This document shows positions 1 through 9,590 of a stretch of DNA of 64,000 bases, in pieces. The notes under the pieces were generated by a model. It did not search any database and was not told where the DNA came from. It saw only the letters and a list, made by a program, of their open reading frames with translations. Every line of letters begins with the position of its first letter. Within the stretch, counting starts at the first letter, position 1. This DNA comes from Effrenium voratum (Eukaryota > Sar > Dinophyceae > Suessiales > Symbiodiniaceae): assembly GCA_963377175.1 (NCBI GenBank), contig CAUJNA010000446.1, positions 2,268,351 through 2,332,350 of the forward strand. The letters are read 5' to 3'. The translations under genes and the position numbers were made by a program.

Positions 1-39
1 CAGCGAGCTGCCTGCAACTTGCTATATATGCTAATTGTT

Positions 40-490
40 CGGTGCAGTATGTGCAGTTGCTCTGTGCAAGTTCTTGCGCAGCAGCTCTTTTCGAGTGGCT
101 CTCTTCGAGTGGTCTCTTTCAGAATGCCCTGTGCGGGGTGGGTGCTTCGCACAAGTGCGACGCGGTCTGCGCACTGCTAAAAACGCTCTGCGCAAGTCTG
201 CGCAAGTGCTCTGCGCGTAGCTTTGTTCAAGTTGCCCCGCGCAAACTCTGCGCGCAAAACAGTCTTTCCACGATGCTCTTCGTATTGCTCTGCGCAAATG
301 CCTGGCACAAGTTGCTCTGCGCAGGTGCTCTGCACGCATGTTTGCAAAATTCTCTGCGCAGCAATGTACGTCTGTGCAAGTCGCTTTGCACAAGTGCTCT
401 GCGTGCTTTGCGCAAATTGCTATGCGCAAGTCTGTGAAGTCTGCGCGCCGCCCTCCGCGGGTGCTCCGCGCAAGTTTCGTTGCGCAAGTC
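40..490. repeat. Degenerate TGCGCA-centred minisatellite, block 1
   Basis: The block is built from variants of a 11-14 base word close to CTCTGCGCAAGTTG, repeated dozens of times with substitutions and small indels. The self-complementary TGCGCA (and TGTGCA) recurs at almost every unit, so both strands look alike. Open frames on both strands here, including a Cys/Arg/Ala-rich minus-strand frame of about 210 codons, are a by-product of the repeat. Confidence 0.85.
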
Positions 491-1084
491 ACGATTTTCG
501 CGGGGACGCACTTCACGTAATATGTTGTACGGAATGGAATGGAGCTGCGGGCATGCGGTTCACGAGGCAAAGGCAAAACCAGCAGGCAACTTCCGGGGAC
601 CAGCTCGCGAAGCAGCAGCAAAAACACACACAAAGTTCGTACAGGACCAGCGAGAGGACAGACCATCCCCGCAAACCGGGATCACCAAAAAAAACAAAAA
701 GCCCTCAGCTTTCGCGCATCAACCTCACGCCGATCCCCGCAGAGGGTTGCGCGCAGACCACAGAAATCGCAAAAAGCTAGTCCTTAGCTTTTTGTCGTCG
801 ACCACGCCAACCCCCGCAGAGCCGCAATCCCGCGCAAGGAGCCCGCGGTAAGCCGCTGCAGGGGCCTGGCGGCGGCCTAGCTGTTTGGGCGGGGTCGTCG
901 TGGAGTTCTACACAGAGACAGGTAGGGGCAAAGGCAGATCACAACCTTCGCCTGTTCCACTTGACGGCTTGGCCCCCCAAAAATGCAAAGGTTGCACCTG
1001 CCAAAAGAAGAATCTTCCACTTACGCAGACTATTCACACCCAGACTATATACACCCACACTACTCTACACAGGCAATGGCGCGC
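491..1084. other. Gene-free spacer
   Basis: This stretch separates the two TGCGCA blocks. It shows a C/A-rich segment near 610-700 and short ACACCC-type runs near 1030-1065. I see no gene or RNA. Confidence 0.6.
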
Positions 1085-1245
1085 AGACTACTCGCCTCTG
1101 TGCAGACTCTGTGCAAGTTAGTCTGCGCAAGTTGCTCTGCGCAGATGGCTCTGTGCAAGTAGCTCAGCGCAAGTTGTCCCGGCGTGACTCTGCGCAAGTG
1201 GCTCTGTGGAAGTTGCTCGGTGCAAGACGCTGTGCCCTAGTGCTC
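1085..1245. repeat. Degenerate TGCGCA-centred minisatellite, block 2
   Basis: The same word family as at 40-490 (CTCTGCGCAAGTTG variants) resumes for about 160 bases. The two blocks are probably one array split by insertion, or two seeds of the same repeat. Confidence 0.8.
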
Positions 1246-2409
1246 CATGCGGAAGAAACCACTTAGTCATGTTTTTGGAAATTTCTGGGCTCCCGCGCAT
1301 CGAGGTCAAACTCACCTGGCCATGAAAAGCAACTGCATGCACTGACCGCAACAGCGGTCAACTGGGGACCATGGTCGTACCCCACGGAGAAAGAAACCAA
1401 GAAAAACTTGTTCAACCAGTCTTGGCCAAACACACCCTTTTCTACTGGTGTCCGCGTCTTGTCGCTGGTGCCCGTTTTAAGGCTGTTTTACAGGGCTTCG
1501 TGTTTCTTGCTACCACTGGAACGGTCTTCCCGCAGCAGACCAAGAGGAAAGAAATCCCGCCGCAGCATTCGGGGCCCGCCTGACACAGCGCTGGCAATGT
1601 CCCGGGGCACCTCGCGGATTCCACTCGAGTATTCAGAGGGGCTTTGGTTTGCAAAATCAGCTGCGCCAGTCAAACGAAGTGCCCCCCAGAATATTGAGGA
1701 GCAAAAGTAGCAATACCAGATCGGCTTTTGTGGATGAATCCCAACAGCCACCAGCCCCCAGCTAATTTGGATCTGGGCCGCCGGGCCTCCACTGAGGGCA
1801 TCTCTAAACGGGGCGCCTGTGGCGAGGTGGGCAGCTCCGTGGGCACCTCGAAATCGAATCCCCGGCACTTCTGCAGCTCAGCATGGTTTTGCACAAGGCC
1901 GCATTGGGTTGGTGTGCTTATGACCATGACGAATGTTCCTCCACGGCTTTGCAACTTGTTCTTGATTTAGCTGTTCCTCCATTTGCAAAAGTAAACATCT
2001 TTCCAGCCCTGTAAGGCTAACAGGGGAAAGTACAGCATGTTCCTAAGCAAAAAGAAGTGTCGTAGATGGTGTGTGGCATCCTAACATGATTAGAGTTGGG
2101 CCCAGTTGTAGAATGCATATTTCATTGTTTGCTTCACGCTGAGTCAGTGAAGTGAGCGGTACAAAGCAAAATGTATCCTAAGTCTACCCCAGCTAAGACT
2201 CCTGTTCGATTGAAAAGGCTAGCAAATGGAGGCATCGTAGAGGGTGTGTGGCATCCTAAAACTCCTGTTCGCTTGATGTTGGTTGAGGGGGGGGGGATCC
2301 AAAAATCATAACTGCAAAAAAAGCACACGCAAGCTTGCCTCCTAGCTGGTGCGACGGGGTCATTTTCAGGGCGTTTTGATTGTTGTTTTTCGAGTGACGG
2401 AAAGCTCGA
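1246..2409. other. Non-coding stretch with one motif-A copy and a small duplication
   Basis: No gene is supported. Two segments repeat at a distance of about 180 bases: GGTGTGTGGCATCCTAA (near 2068 and 2246) and a following ACTCCTGTTCG (near 2205 and 2264). Motif A lies at 1824. Confidence 0.5.
1824..1849. repeat. Dispersed GC-rich block, family A (A3-like)
   Basis: The block reads GAGGTGGGCA...GTGGGCACCTC, with GAGGTG/CACCTC as inverted ends. On the minus strand it encodes EVPTELPTSP followed by RLEMPSVEAR, close to the A2 peptide at 13.7 and 27.5 kb. It is the leftmost family member and suggests an older array unit lies here. Confidence 0.75.
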
Positions 2410-2525
2410 AGAAATTTCGGTGTGTGTGTGTGTGCGCGTGTGTGTCTCTGTGCGTGTGTGTTTGCGTCTTTGCGTGTGTCCCCTTGTGTGTCTGTGTGTG
2501 TGTGTGTGTGTCTGCGTGTGGAGCG
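2410..2525 (+). repeat. Imperfect (GT)n microsatellite
   Basis: Runs of GTGTGTGT are interrupted by GCGC, CTCT and CCCC. The minus-strand His/Thr-rich and plus-strand Cys/Val-rich frames are artefacts of the dinucleotide repeat. Confidence 0.95.
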
Positions 2526-2700
2526 TCATGTGTGGTGTGTTGCGTTGCGACGCGGTGTTGTGCGGTGTGATGGGGCGTGGCGCTGTGCTGCGCGGTGTTC
2601 CGTGTTGTGTGCCGTTGTGACGCAGTGTCGGGTGTGTTGATGTTGTGATGTTGTGTGTTGTGTTTCGTGTTACATGTTGCGTGTTGCATGCTTATTGCGA
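2526..2700 (+). repeat. G/T-rich low-complexity tract
   Basis: Degenerate repeats of GTGTTGTG/GCGGTGT extend the neighbouring GT microsatellite. No gene. Confidence 0.8.
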
Positions 2701-3536
2701 GTTGTGCGCAGTGTGGCTTGTAGGTTCCCAGCACAAAATGGTGTATCAGATCAAGAGGACCGCAACATAGTGGTTTTCTTGTTGTTTTCATAGTTTCCCG
2801 TTAAACCATGAAGAAGCCATCCTTTAAACACACACACACACGTGCTGGAAAAACAAAGCAAACTACTGTGGTTCTCCAAATAGGAAGAAGAGGAACCGAG
2901 CTCAGTCCGGACCGGTGGCTTCTGAATTCTCACGGTTTTACGGAATGGCTGCGCTCGCTTGCCCAGACTTGCATGAGCTCAATGAAAAAGGAACCTTCTA
3001 GCCTTCGGTTTTCTGGGCGCCCCGTTTGTTGGGAGGAGCCTCTTTCTCGCCGGGTTTCAAAGAGGCAACAAGGGTCGCTAACTTCAGTTTCTGAGGCTGA
3101 GCACGGGCATCTCCGAGGGGGACAGCCCCACGGCCGAAGATCCCAATGCCGAGGACATTGCTCCTGGCAAAGGAAAATCAGGGACCCTACCCACGCCTGC
3201 CCCAGGTGTTGACCATAAACTCGGGGTGTTGTGGAAAATCCGGGCTTCTGTGATACCAAAGCGCGCCATCCCCCAACATCACGTTAAAATGGTCCTCTGA
3301 GGCGTCCTGGCCGGGAGATCCTGCCAACAAATCCTACCCATACATCTTGATCCTGTAAAGATCCTCCCGCACACATCTTAAGACGGTCGAGGTCTTGCGC
3401 GTGCGCGGGGCTGACAAAGATTTCGTTGCGAGAAATATTGTAGAGCATGCTCCCTGCAGATCTTGATCAGAACACTCGTAGAGGCTGTCCTATAAAGAGA
3501 TCAAACCCAGAGACGCTGTGCCGAGATGGACTAGGG
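2701..3536. other. Non-coding stretch with one block-B copy
   Basis: I see no supported gene. A short CACACA run sits near 2828, and a family-B block is at 3105. Confidence 0.5.
3105..3158. repeat. Dispersed GC-rich block, family B (B3-like)
   Basis: Begins GGGCATCTCCGAGGGGG and continues into GAAGATCCCAATGCCGAGGA, as in other B copies. Minus strand gives LSPSEMP; plus strand gives GISEG-type text followed by AEDPNAED-like residues. Confidence 0.65.
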
Positions 3537-3597
3537 TTGGGCTGTTGGGCTGTTCGGGTGTTGGGCTCGTGGGCTGCTGGGCTGTTGGGCTGCTGAG
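3537..3597 (+). repeat. Short GGGCTGTT tandem repeat
   Basis: About seven variants of GGGCTGTT/GGGCTGCT occur head to tail with one GGGCTCGT. This is a small degenerate minisatellite. Confidence 0.85.
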
Positions 3598-4031
3598 AGG
3601 AAAAGTGAAGGGAGAACAGAGATTCCTTGTTTTGGCGGTTTTCTGCCTGGACATGTAGTGACTCATGATAACTTGATGAATCAGATATCCTGCGCCGGCC
3701 CTGCGTAGAGACCCACTCAACAGATCATGCGCAGGACCTGCCAAGGTTTATGTCGAGACATCTTGTAGAGGACTCACTCTACAAATCCTGAAGAAAGAGC
3801 TTGCAGCTGCAAACATCCTTCCACAGAGATCTTGCCGAGGGATTTACAGAAAAATGTTTGTGCTTCTGCTGCGGCTAGTTTCATGTTACCTGCGCGGGTT
3901 CCTGTCTGACATTTTTAGCCACTGTTTGCAGTCCTTGCCGGTGAGGTCAACCGGCACGGGACAACAGCCAGTAACGCCAGTTGGCTCAAATCTCAGGGAC
4001 CCAAAGGCTCAATATCTCCCCCCACACAGGT
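3598..4031. other. Gene-free stretch
   Basis: Unique sequence without a recognisable gene, RNA or repeat. Several segments begin with an imperfect word near CTGTAGAG/TTGTAGAG, but too loosely to call a repeat. Confidence 0.5.
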
Positions 4032-4320
4032 TTAGACAAAGCGACTTTCCGTTTCCCAAGGAGACATGTGCACCAAGCATTGCTTCTTGGGAGGGTCCCT
4101 TTGCCAGGAAAACCAAACCATGGAGGCTATGTCAATGGTCTCAGGGGATGGGTCCAATGACCCGGGCCCAGTGACAAGTTGAGTAACTATAAACCTTTGG
4201 TGCAAGCGATCGGAGCGCTTTTGATAGAAGAGTCCCCAGGGAATGAAGGGACCAACTAGTTCCTCCCAGACAAGGCACACCAAATACATCGCTTGCTGTT
4301 CGGCTCCCATCACGCCTGAT

Positions 4321-4360
4321 CGCAACGGAGGCACCTCCTGCACACGGCGAAAACAGCCGG
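4321..4360. repeat. Possible diverged block D
   Basis: GGAGGCACCTCCTGCACACGGCGAAA resembles the CTGGCACCTCCTGCACGCCGAA heart of block D at 33.98 and 44.11 kb. Minus strand gives VQEVPPLRSG against VQEVPVPGRSAG there. Confidence 0.45.
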
Positions 4361-4680
4361 ACAGGGCGGAGTCCACATCCAACCACATCCAATCACAAAG
4401 CCCGCAAATTGAGGGCTCGAAGAAGGGATCCTTACTACTTGTTGTATACTTACGGCGTACCCCTGCATAGACTGTCCACATTGTCGGTCCCTTTGTTTCG
4501 TGTGGGGGTGATCCCTCAATTGTCCAACAAGGCAACATAGTGATCCTTAAGCAGGGGGCCAATATCACCCCTAAAGGCCTTTCCAGTGGGCAAATTCTCC
4601 ATGAAGTCGTAGTTTCCCAGAATCCGAACCGTTTTCTCAAAGTTGGGTCGAACATCCACCATGAAACTCGCCTTTTCCTG

Positions 4681-4755
4681 CTCTTTGCCCAGCTCCCCTG
4701 CATCCCTTCCGTCCCCTTCGTCCCTGCCGTCCCCCTTCGTCCCTTCCGTCCTGCG
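4681..4755 (+). repeat. Short CCTTCGTCC/CCTGCCGTC repeat
   Basis: Six to seven degenerate 9-12 base units of CCTTCCGTC, CCTTCGTC and CCTGCCGTC. It creates a collagen-like Gly/Lys/Thr stretch in the overlapping minus-strand frame. Confidence 0.7.
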
Positions 4756-4862
4756 TCTGGGTCGGAACGCCTGGCCGCTTGGTCAAGAGCCCAGAAATTT
4801 GGGGCGCCTGACATAGGGAGCGCCCTGAAGTTGAAAGGTTGATTGTACTGCACGCAGGGCAT

Positions 4863-6464
4863 GCACCGAGGACATCACCTCTACCTGATTGCTATGTCCA
4901 GATGAGGCTTGAAACAACTGCGACACACCGAGCCACAAATGGCCACACAAAGGCAGGGCACAGGTTGAAGGCAAGTCTCCTTTGACGTTCCAATCCGGAA
5001 AAACTACTACTTGCCCGGCCTCGGTTAAGTGCCCCAAAATCCAAACTAAAACCCCTTGCATATAGGTTGGCACACTCAACTTGAACGGAATATGAACGGA
5101 ATATGGTCGCCATGAGCTACATGAAAGTCACAATTTGGCTATTCAACAGATCCCCTAAGGGGTGCTAGTTGGTACACGCACAGTGGCTCCTGAAAGGAGC
5201 GCGTGTGCTGATGTCTTGTTGCCTTTTGACTTGTCGCTGGCAAAAAGCAACAAATCCCCTACAATTTACAGGTTGGCTGGTTGAAGGGGAAATAAAGGGT
5301 TATCAACCAGGCCAAACAAAAATGAGAAAGGCCCGTATTGTTTGTTTCTCAAAACCGGGCCTTTGGGTGTTTTCCCTTTCTTTCCCTTTGGATTCTCTTT
5401 ACTTCAGTACAAAGAGGGTCCCAAAGGCGAATCCAGGACTCATACATCCCATTGATAAGTGGGTGATCCAAATTTAGAGGGGTTGGGAGTGGTTCAAAGG
5501 GAACTCCAGGGCACGCCGCCATACTGTGGATGGACGAAATGCATTTCGCGCCACCTAAGATGCCCTGAAGTGATAATTCCCCTGTAAATACCAACAAACA
5601 AATGGTGTCCCGTGTTTCAAAGTGGTGCAGGATTTTGTCCATCCACAGTAGGTCTCCAGGTGAGATAGCCCCGTATTTTGAGAAGATCGCCCAGTGAAAA
5701 AAAAACAACGGTGAAACAATGAAAAACTAGCTTCGTACTTTTCGGAACGCTTCCCCGCTGGCCCTTGTCTGCTTAGTACTCTGTTTAACATCCGAAGGAG
5801 GTGGATCCACCTCAAAAACAAAATCCACCACCGTTTTCATCCGGAGGTCTGGGATCCCTAAGACTGGGTCCCAAGTAAACTTTGGGGCGGCAAACAAAAT
5901 GGAGCGCAACCTTGGCGCGGTTGTCCATTTGGCTTCCCTTTAAACCTACCCAACAAAAAAGTACCCTCGAACAAAAAAAACACACACACACACTCATCGC
6001 AAGGACCAAGAAGTTAGCTTAGAGCATGTCAATTGAACGGACCCAAGGACAAAACAAACCGAAAACAGTCCGTCTTTTGCCCACCCATTGTGGGGGTTTA
6101 CCCAAACAAAAAGGGATTTCACAGCAAGAACTGGGACAAGGGGGCCCGTGCAAGACGGGCCAATCACCTCCGATGTCGGACCCCAGATGGGTGTCTTTTC
6201 AGGGTACACTTTGGAGTCAACCAAAAGGAAACCGCCCTTCTTGTGGGGGTGTCCTGAAAGAAACGCCCGGTTTTTAGAGCGCACACGGGACATTCGCCCA
6301 CACGGGTCGCCCGAATTTCCCCGACAACTCCAACCGCCTGAGAGCACAGTGCCCTCCACTGTCGGCACCTGAAGGTTGCGACGCTGCGGTTTCGGATCCG
6401 ATTCACCCATTGAAGCTTCCTGCTGGCATGGGTTTGTGTAGGCTTATTGTGTACAATGATCTAG
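4863..6464. other. Gene-free stretch
   Basis: No gene is supported. A short inverted pair is visible (CGTCCATCCACAG near 5523 is approached by GTCCATCCACAG near 5638, direct orientation). A (CA)5 run lies near 5981. Confidence 0.45.
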
Positions 6465-6500
6465 CTCTATATGTATATATATATCCATATAATGTATAGT
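6465..6500. repeat. Short AT-rich tract
   Basis: TATATGTATATATATATCCATATAATG: a short dinucleotide microsatellite. Confidence 0.7.
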
Positions 6501-6727
6501 TATGATACATGTAGTCTTCCAACACCTCCAAATGTCAGCGCCCGACACGGCTTTGGGACCTCTTTCACCGGACGTTTGGTAGAACCCAACGTACGCTTTC
6601 AAGGGGACTCGATTGAATACAACCTTCACTGAACCCAACGAGTAGAGCCACCTACATCGCCCAAAAGGGGCGGCCAACCCCCGGCCGATTTGCTGCCTCG
6701 GTGCCGAAGAAAGGCTCCTCCGTTGGG

Positions 6728-6753
6728 GAGGTGGGCATCTCCGTGGGCACCTC
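6728..6753. repeat. Dispersed GC-rich block, family A
   Basis: GAGGTGGGCATCTCCGTGGG followed by CACCTC. The minus strand encodes VPTEMPTSPTEEP. Its neighbours match the array units poorly, so it may belong to an older, decayed unit. Confidence 0.75.
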
Positions 6754-7379
6754 ACGGAGCCCAAGCCCAAGCATCTCAGCTGTCGCAACCAAAGATGTGG
6801 TTCAAGAGTTGAAATGTGATTCATCGCTTCGAACGAGATCCCACTTGCCCCTTATCCTACTAGCTCGAACGCTGGGGTATCTTAGGTCCATGTTTGATGA
6901 TGTAGAAGAGGCTCGCTTCGAACCCTCAAAGCGCTTGCAACTCCAGAGATCCGCTGCGGGTCCTAGCCAATGGAAGGGACCTTGTTTGAAGCTGCTGTAA
7001 TGCGCATGACTGAGAGCACATTCTATATCAGGCTTGCCAACCGGACGTGGCCGGTGATATCACCTGTATTTTGGCCTTGTCGAGAATTGATTGCCTAGCG
7101 ACCAGGCAGAACCACTCTTCGGTATCACAGAAGTGTGAAGTGGGACGGGGCTCCGTCTGTTCCCCATCCCCGGCGGGACGTAAATCCACTTTTGGCAACC
7201 AAAAAGGTGATGTTTAACGCCTCCCTTTGGCAAACAGCCCCAACAACGGGGTGTTTAACTCTAAAATACATGTGCAATATGATTCCAAGACCGACTTGCT
7301 CAAAGCACGATCACCTCTTGGGGCGTGGACTGAACATGGAAATCGAAATACAAGACAAAAATAACGTTGTATCATAAAG
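6754..7379. other. Gene-free stretch
   Basis: Unique sequence between the family-A block and the tetranucleotide ladder. No gene or RNA found. Confidence 0.5.
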
Positions 7380-7429
7380 CTGCTCCTACCCCTGCCACCA
7401 AACACACACGCACACCAACAAACAGACTT

Positions 7430-7718
7430 AAACAACAAGCAAACAAGCAAAGAAACAAACATAACAAACAAAACAAATAATTAGACAAACAAACTATCAA
7501 AAAACAATCAAACCACTCCAATGGCACCAAAGCAAAGCAAAGCAAACCCAACCCAACCCAACCAAACACATCAACAAACAAACAAACAAACAAACAAACA
7601 AACAAAGAAAAAAAGAAAGAAAGAAAGAACGAAAGAACGAAAGAAACAAACAAACAAACAAACAAACAAACAAACAAACAAACAAACAAACACACACAAA
7701 TAAGCACACAAGCAAGCA

Positions 7719-7803
<85 letters not shown>

Positions 7804-7808
7804 GCAAG

Positions 7809-7872
<64 letters not shown>

Positions 7873-7874
7873 CA
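7430..7874 (+). repeat. Compound tetranucleotide ladder
   Basis: Successive arrays read AAAC (to about 7606), AAAG with AACG variants (about 7608-7648), AAAC again (about 7648-7690), mixed ACAC/AAGC (7690-7720), pure AAGC (about 7720-7800), then AGGC (about 7801-7874). Adjacent arrays differ by one base per unit. Overlapping frames of Cys-Leu-Ala-Pro repeats are artefacts. Confidence 0.95.
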
Positions 7875-8417
7875 ACACACAAACACACATGCGCACACAT
7901 ACGCGCACACCCCCGAAAAACTCGACTGCTCATCAATGTTTGCCTCTCTCTGTCTGTGGTTGTGAGTGGTGTTTGCGGGTTGCTTTCAGAACTTCAGAAA
8001 ATGCAAAGGAAGAAGAAAAACAACTCTGCAGCAAGAAACCGTTGCAAGCAGGTTTCGCAAGGCATGTTGTTGTGTTAGATTTAAAGAAGCGACAGGCAAA
8101 AACAAGCGCAGCCCAGAGAGCGGAATGTCAGGCCAGAAACACACACCGCCAAAGTTTCTTCACACCGCGTTCCTCATATTTCCCCGGAAAACATTACCCC
8201 CTTGGAAACTCACCTAGGGGCCCGCAAGATGTTTGAAAGAAAGGGAGCCCTGCTAAAGGGCGGTGTTGAAACCAACCTGCGTCATGTAAGCCTGGCGCCA
8301 GGACTGAGGTCCCGCGCCGGCATCTCGACCGGCGACGCCGGCGAAGGGGCCGAGGACAGAGCTGGCCGGGAGATGGCGCTGGGTTTGCGATGTGTTTTCT
8401 TGCTGGTGCGATAGGCA
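7875..8417. other. Non-coding stretch with one B-like block
   Basis: An A/C-rich tail of the ladder fades by about 7910. The rest is unique apart from a B-like block at 8316. No gene. Confidence 0.5.
8316..8345. repeat. Dispersed GC-rich block, B-like
   Basis: GCCGGCATCTCGACCGGCGA then CGCCGGCG. Minus strand gives SPASPVEMPARD, close to SPSEMPA of other B copies. Confidence 0.55.
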
Positions 8418-8940
8418 GTGAATGAGTTGGAATGACCCCGATTCAAACCATCCCCTATGGTTTCCTTTAAGGAAGTGAAGGAGTTGAATGACCCTGATTT
8501 GAGAGAGTTGAAATGACCCTGATTCAAACCATCCCCTATGGTTTCCTTTGAGGAAGTGAAGGAGTTGAAATGGCCCTGATTCAAACCATCCCCTATGGTT
8601 TCCTTCAAGGAAGTGAAGGAGTTGAAATGACCCCTGATTCAAACCATCCCCTATGGTTTCCTTTAAGGAAGCGAAGGAGTTGAATGACCATGATTTAAAC
8701 CATCCCCTATGGTTTCCTTTAAGGAAGTGAAGGAGTTGAAATGACCCTGGTTCAAACCATCCCCTATGGCTTCTTGTAAGGAAGTGAAGGAGTTGAAATG
8801 ACCCTGATTCAAATCATCCCCTATGGTTTCCTTTAAGGAAGTGAAGGAGTTGAAATGACCTTGATTTAAACCATCCCCTATGGTTTCCTTTAATGAAGTG
8901 AAGGAGTTGAAATGACCCCGGTTTAAACCATGCCCGATTT
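8418..8940. repeat. 57-bp tandem repeat, about nine copies
   Basis: The anchor CCATCCCCTATGG recurs at 8448, 8529, 8586, 8644, 8700, 8757, 8814, 8871 and (diverged) 8928. Spacings are 81, 57, 58, 56, 57, 57, 57 and 57. The first interval contains an extra partial unit. The rest of each unit is a GGAAGTGAAGGAGTTGAAAT segment followed by GACCCTGATTCAAA. Nineteen codons fit 57 bases, so repeated minus-strand frames (KETIGDGLNQGHFN) open, but the 56- and 58-base units break them. Confidence 0.95.
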
Positions 8941-8950
8941 GGCTTCCAAT

Positions 8951-8981
8951 TTAGGTTGGTTGGTTGGTTGGTTGGTTGGTT
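8951..8981 (+). repeat. (GGTT)n microsatellite
   Basis: Seven near-perfect GGTT units directly follow the 57-bp array. Confidence 0.9.
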
Positions 8982-9139
8982 CGTGGCCAGCGCATGTTAG
9001 CGAGGCCAGGCCCGCGCTTCCCCCCCGGCCGAAGCTTGGGGTTCAAGCCGGCCGGAAACTAGATGCAGCCAAGACACAGGCCACACCATGGGCGAGCGGG
9101 TCAACCCAAGGGTGGCGCAAGTGTGGAAAACAGCAACGC

Positions 9140-9590
9140 AAGTAATGCCCACGCTGGGGCCACGGAGGGCCACGCAAGGGCCAAGACAGGAAGTGCAGGA
9201 AGGCCACGAGAAGGCCACAGAAGGCCATGACGGGGCCGAGACAGGAAGCAATGTAAGCAAGGTAAGGCCACGCAGGGCCAAACATGCCATGCGGGGCCGC
9301 AGAAGGTTGCGCAGGGCCCAAGACAGAGAGAGCAAAGGCCACGAAGGCGACAGAGGGAGGAAGCAGAGAAAGGCAAAGTATGGCCACACGGGGGCCGAAG
9401 AAGGCCATGCAGAGGCCAAGACAAAAGTCCCGCAAGGGTCCAGCAGCCAAAGACGGAAGCAAAGTAAGCAAGACCCGCAGGGGGCCACGGCCACGCAAGG
9501 GCCAAGACAGGAAGCAAAGAGAGCAAAGTAAGGCCACGCGGGGCCACAGAAAGCCACGCAGGGGCCAAGACAGGGTACAAAGGAATCCCA
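9140..9590 (+). repeat. GGCCA-rich degenerate minisatellite
   Basis: Variants of GGCCACGCAGGGCCAAGACA with AGGAAGCAAAG follow each other with lengths of roughly 25-40 bases. The purine-rich strand is plus. Long frames on both strands (about 150 codons plus, 180-230 codons minus with LALAWP repeats) come from the repeat. Confidence 0.8.

Larger units (their letters stand above)
4032..4862 (-). other. Longest open frame of the left half (276 codons), unsupported as a gene
   Basis: An uninterrupted minus-strand frame from ATG at 4862 to a stop at 4032. It is long for a sequence of this base composition. The predicted product is rich in Trp, Pro and Arg and has no domain I recognise. Residues ~36-52 are an artefact of a small CCTTCGTC/CCTGCCGTC repeat at 4681-4755, and the QEVPPL stretch falls on a block-D-like sequence at 4321-4360. 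I see no signal peptide, convincing membrane segment or upstream control site. It could be a real exon, a fossil or chance. Confidence 0.2.

Noticed and set aside
31..666. Minus-strand frame of 211 codons
   Set aside because: It lies on the TGCGCA minisatellite; the Arg/Ala/Cys repeats follow the DNA word and no domain is present.
7372..7936. Minus-strand frames with Cys-Leu-Pro-Ala/Cys-Leu-Leu-Ala repeats
   Set aside because: Direct translation of AGGC and AAGC tetranucleotide arrays; all three frames open equally.
8253..8642. Repeat protein with a 19-residue unit
   Set aside because: Two frames are open at once and 56/58-base units shift the frame; no start context or domain.
8418..8940. 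CRISPR-like array
   Set aside because: The whole 57-base unit is conserved, with no unique spacers, and the setting is eukaryotic.
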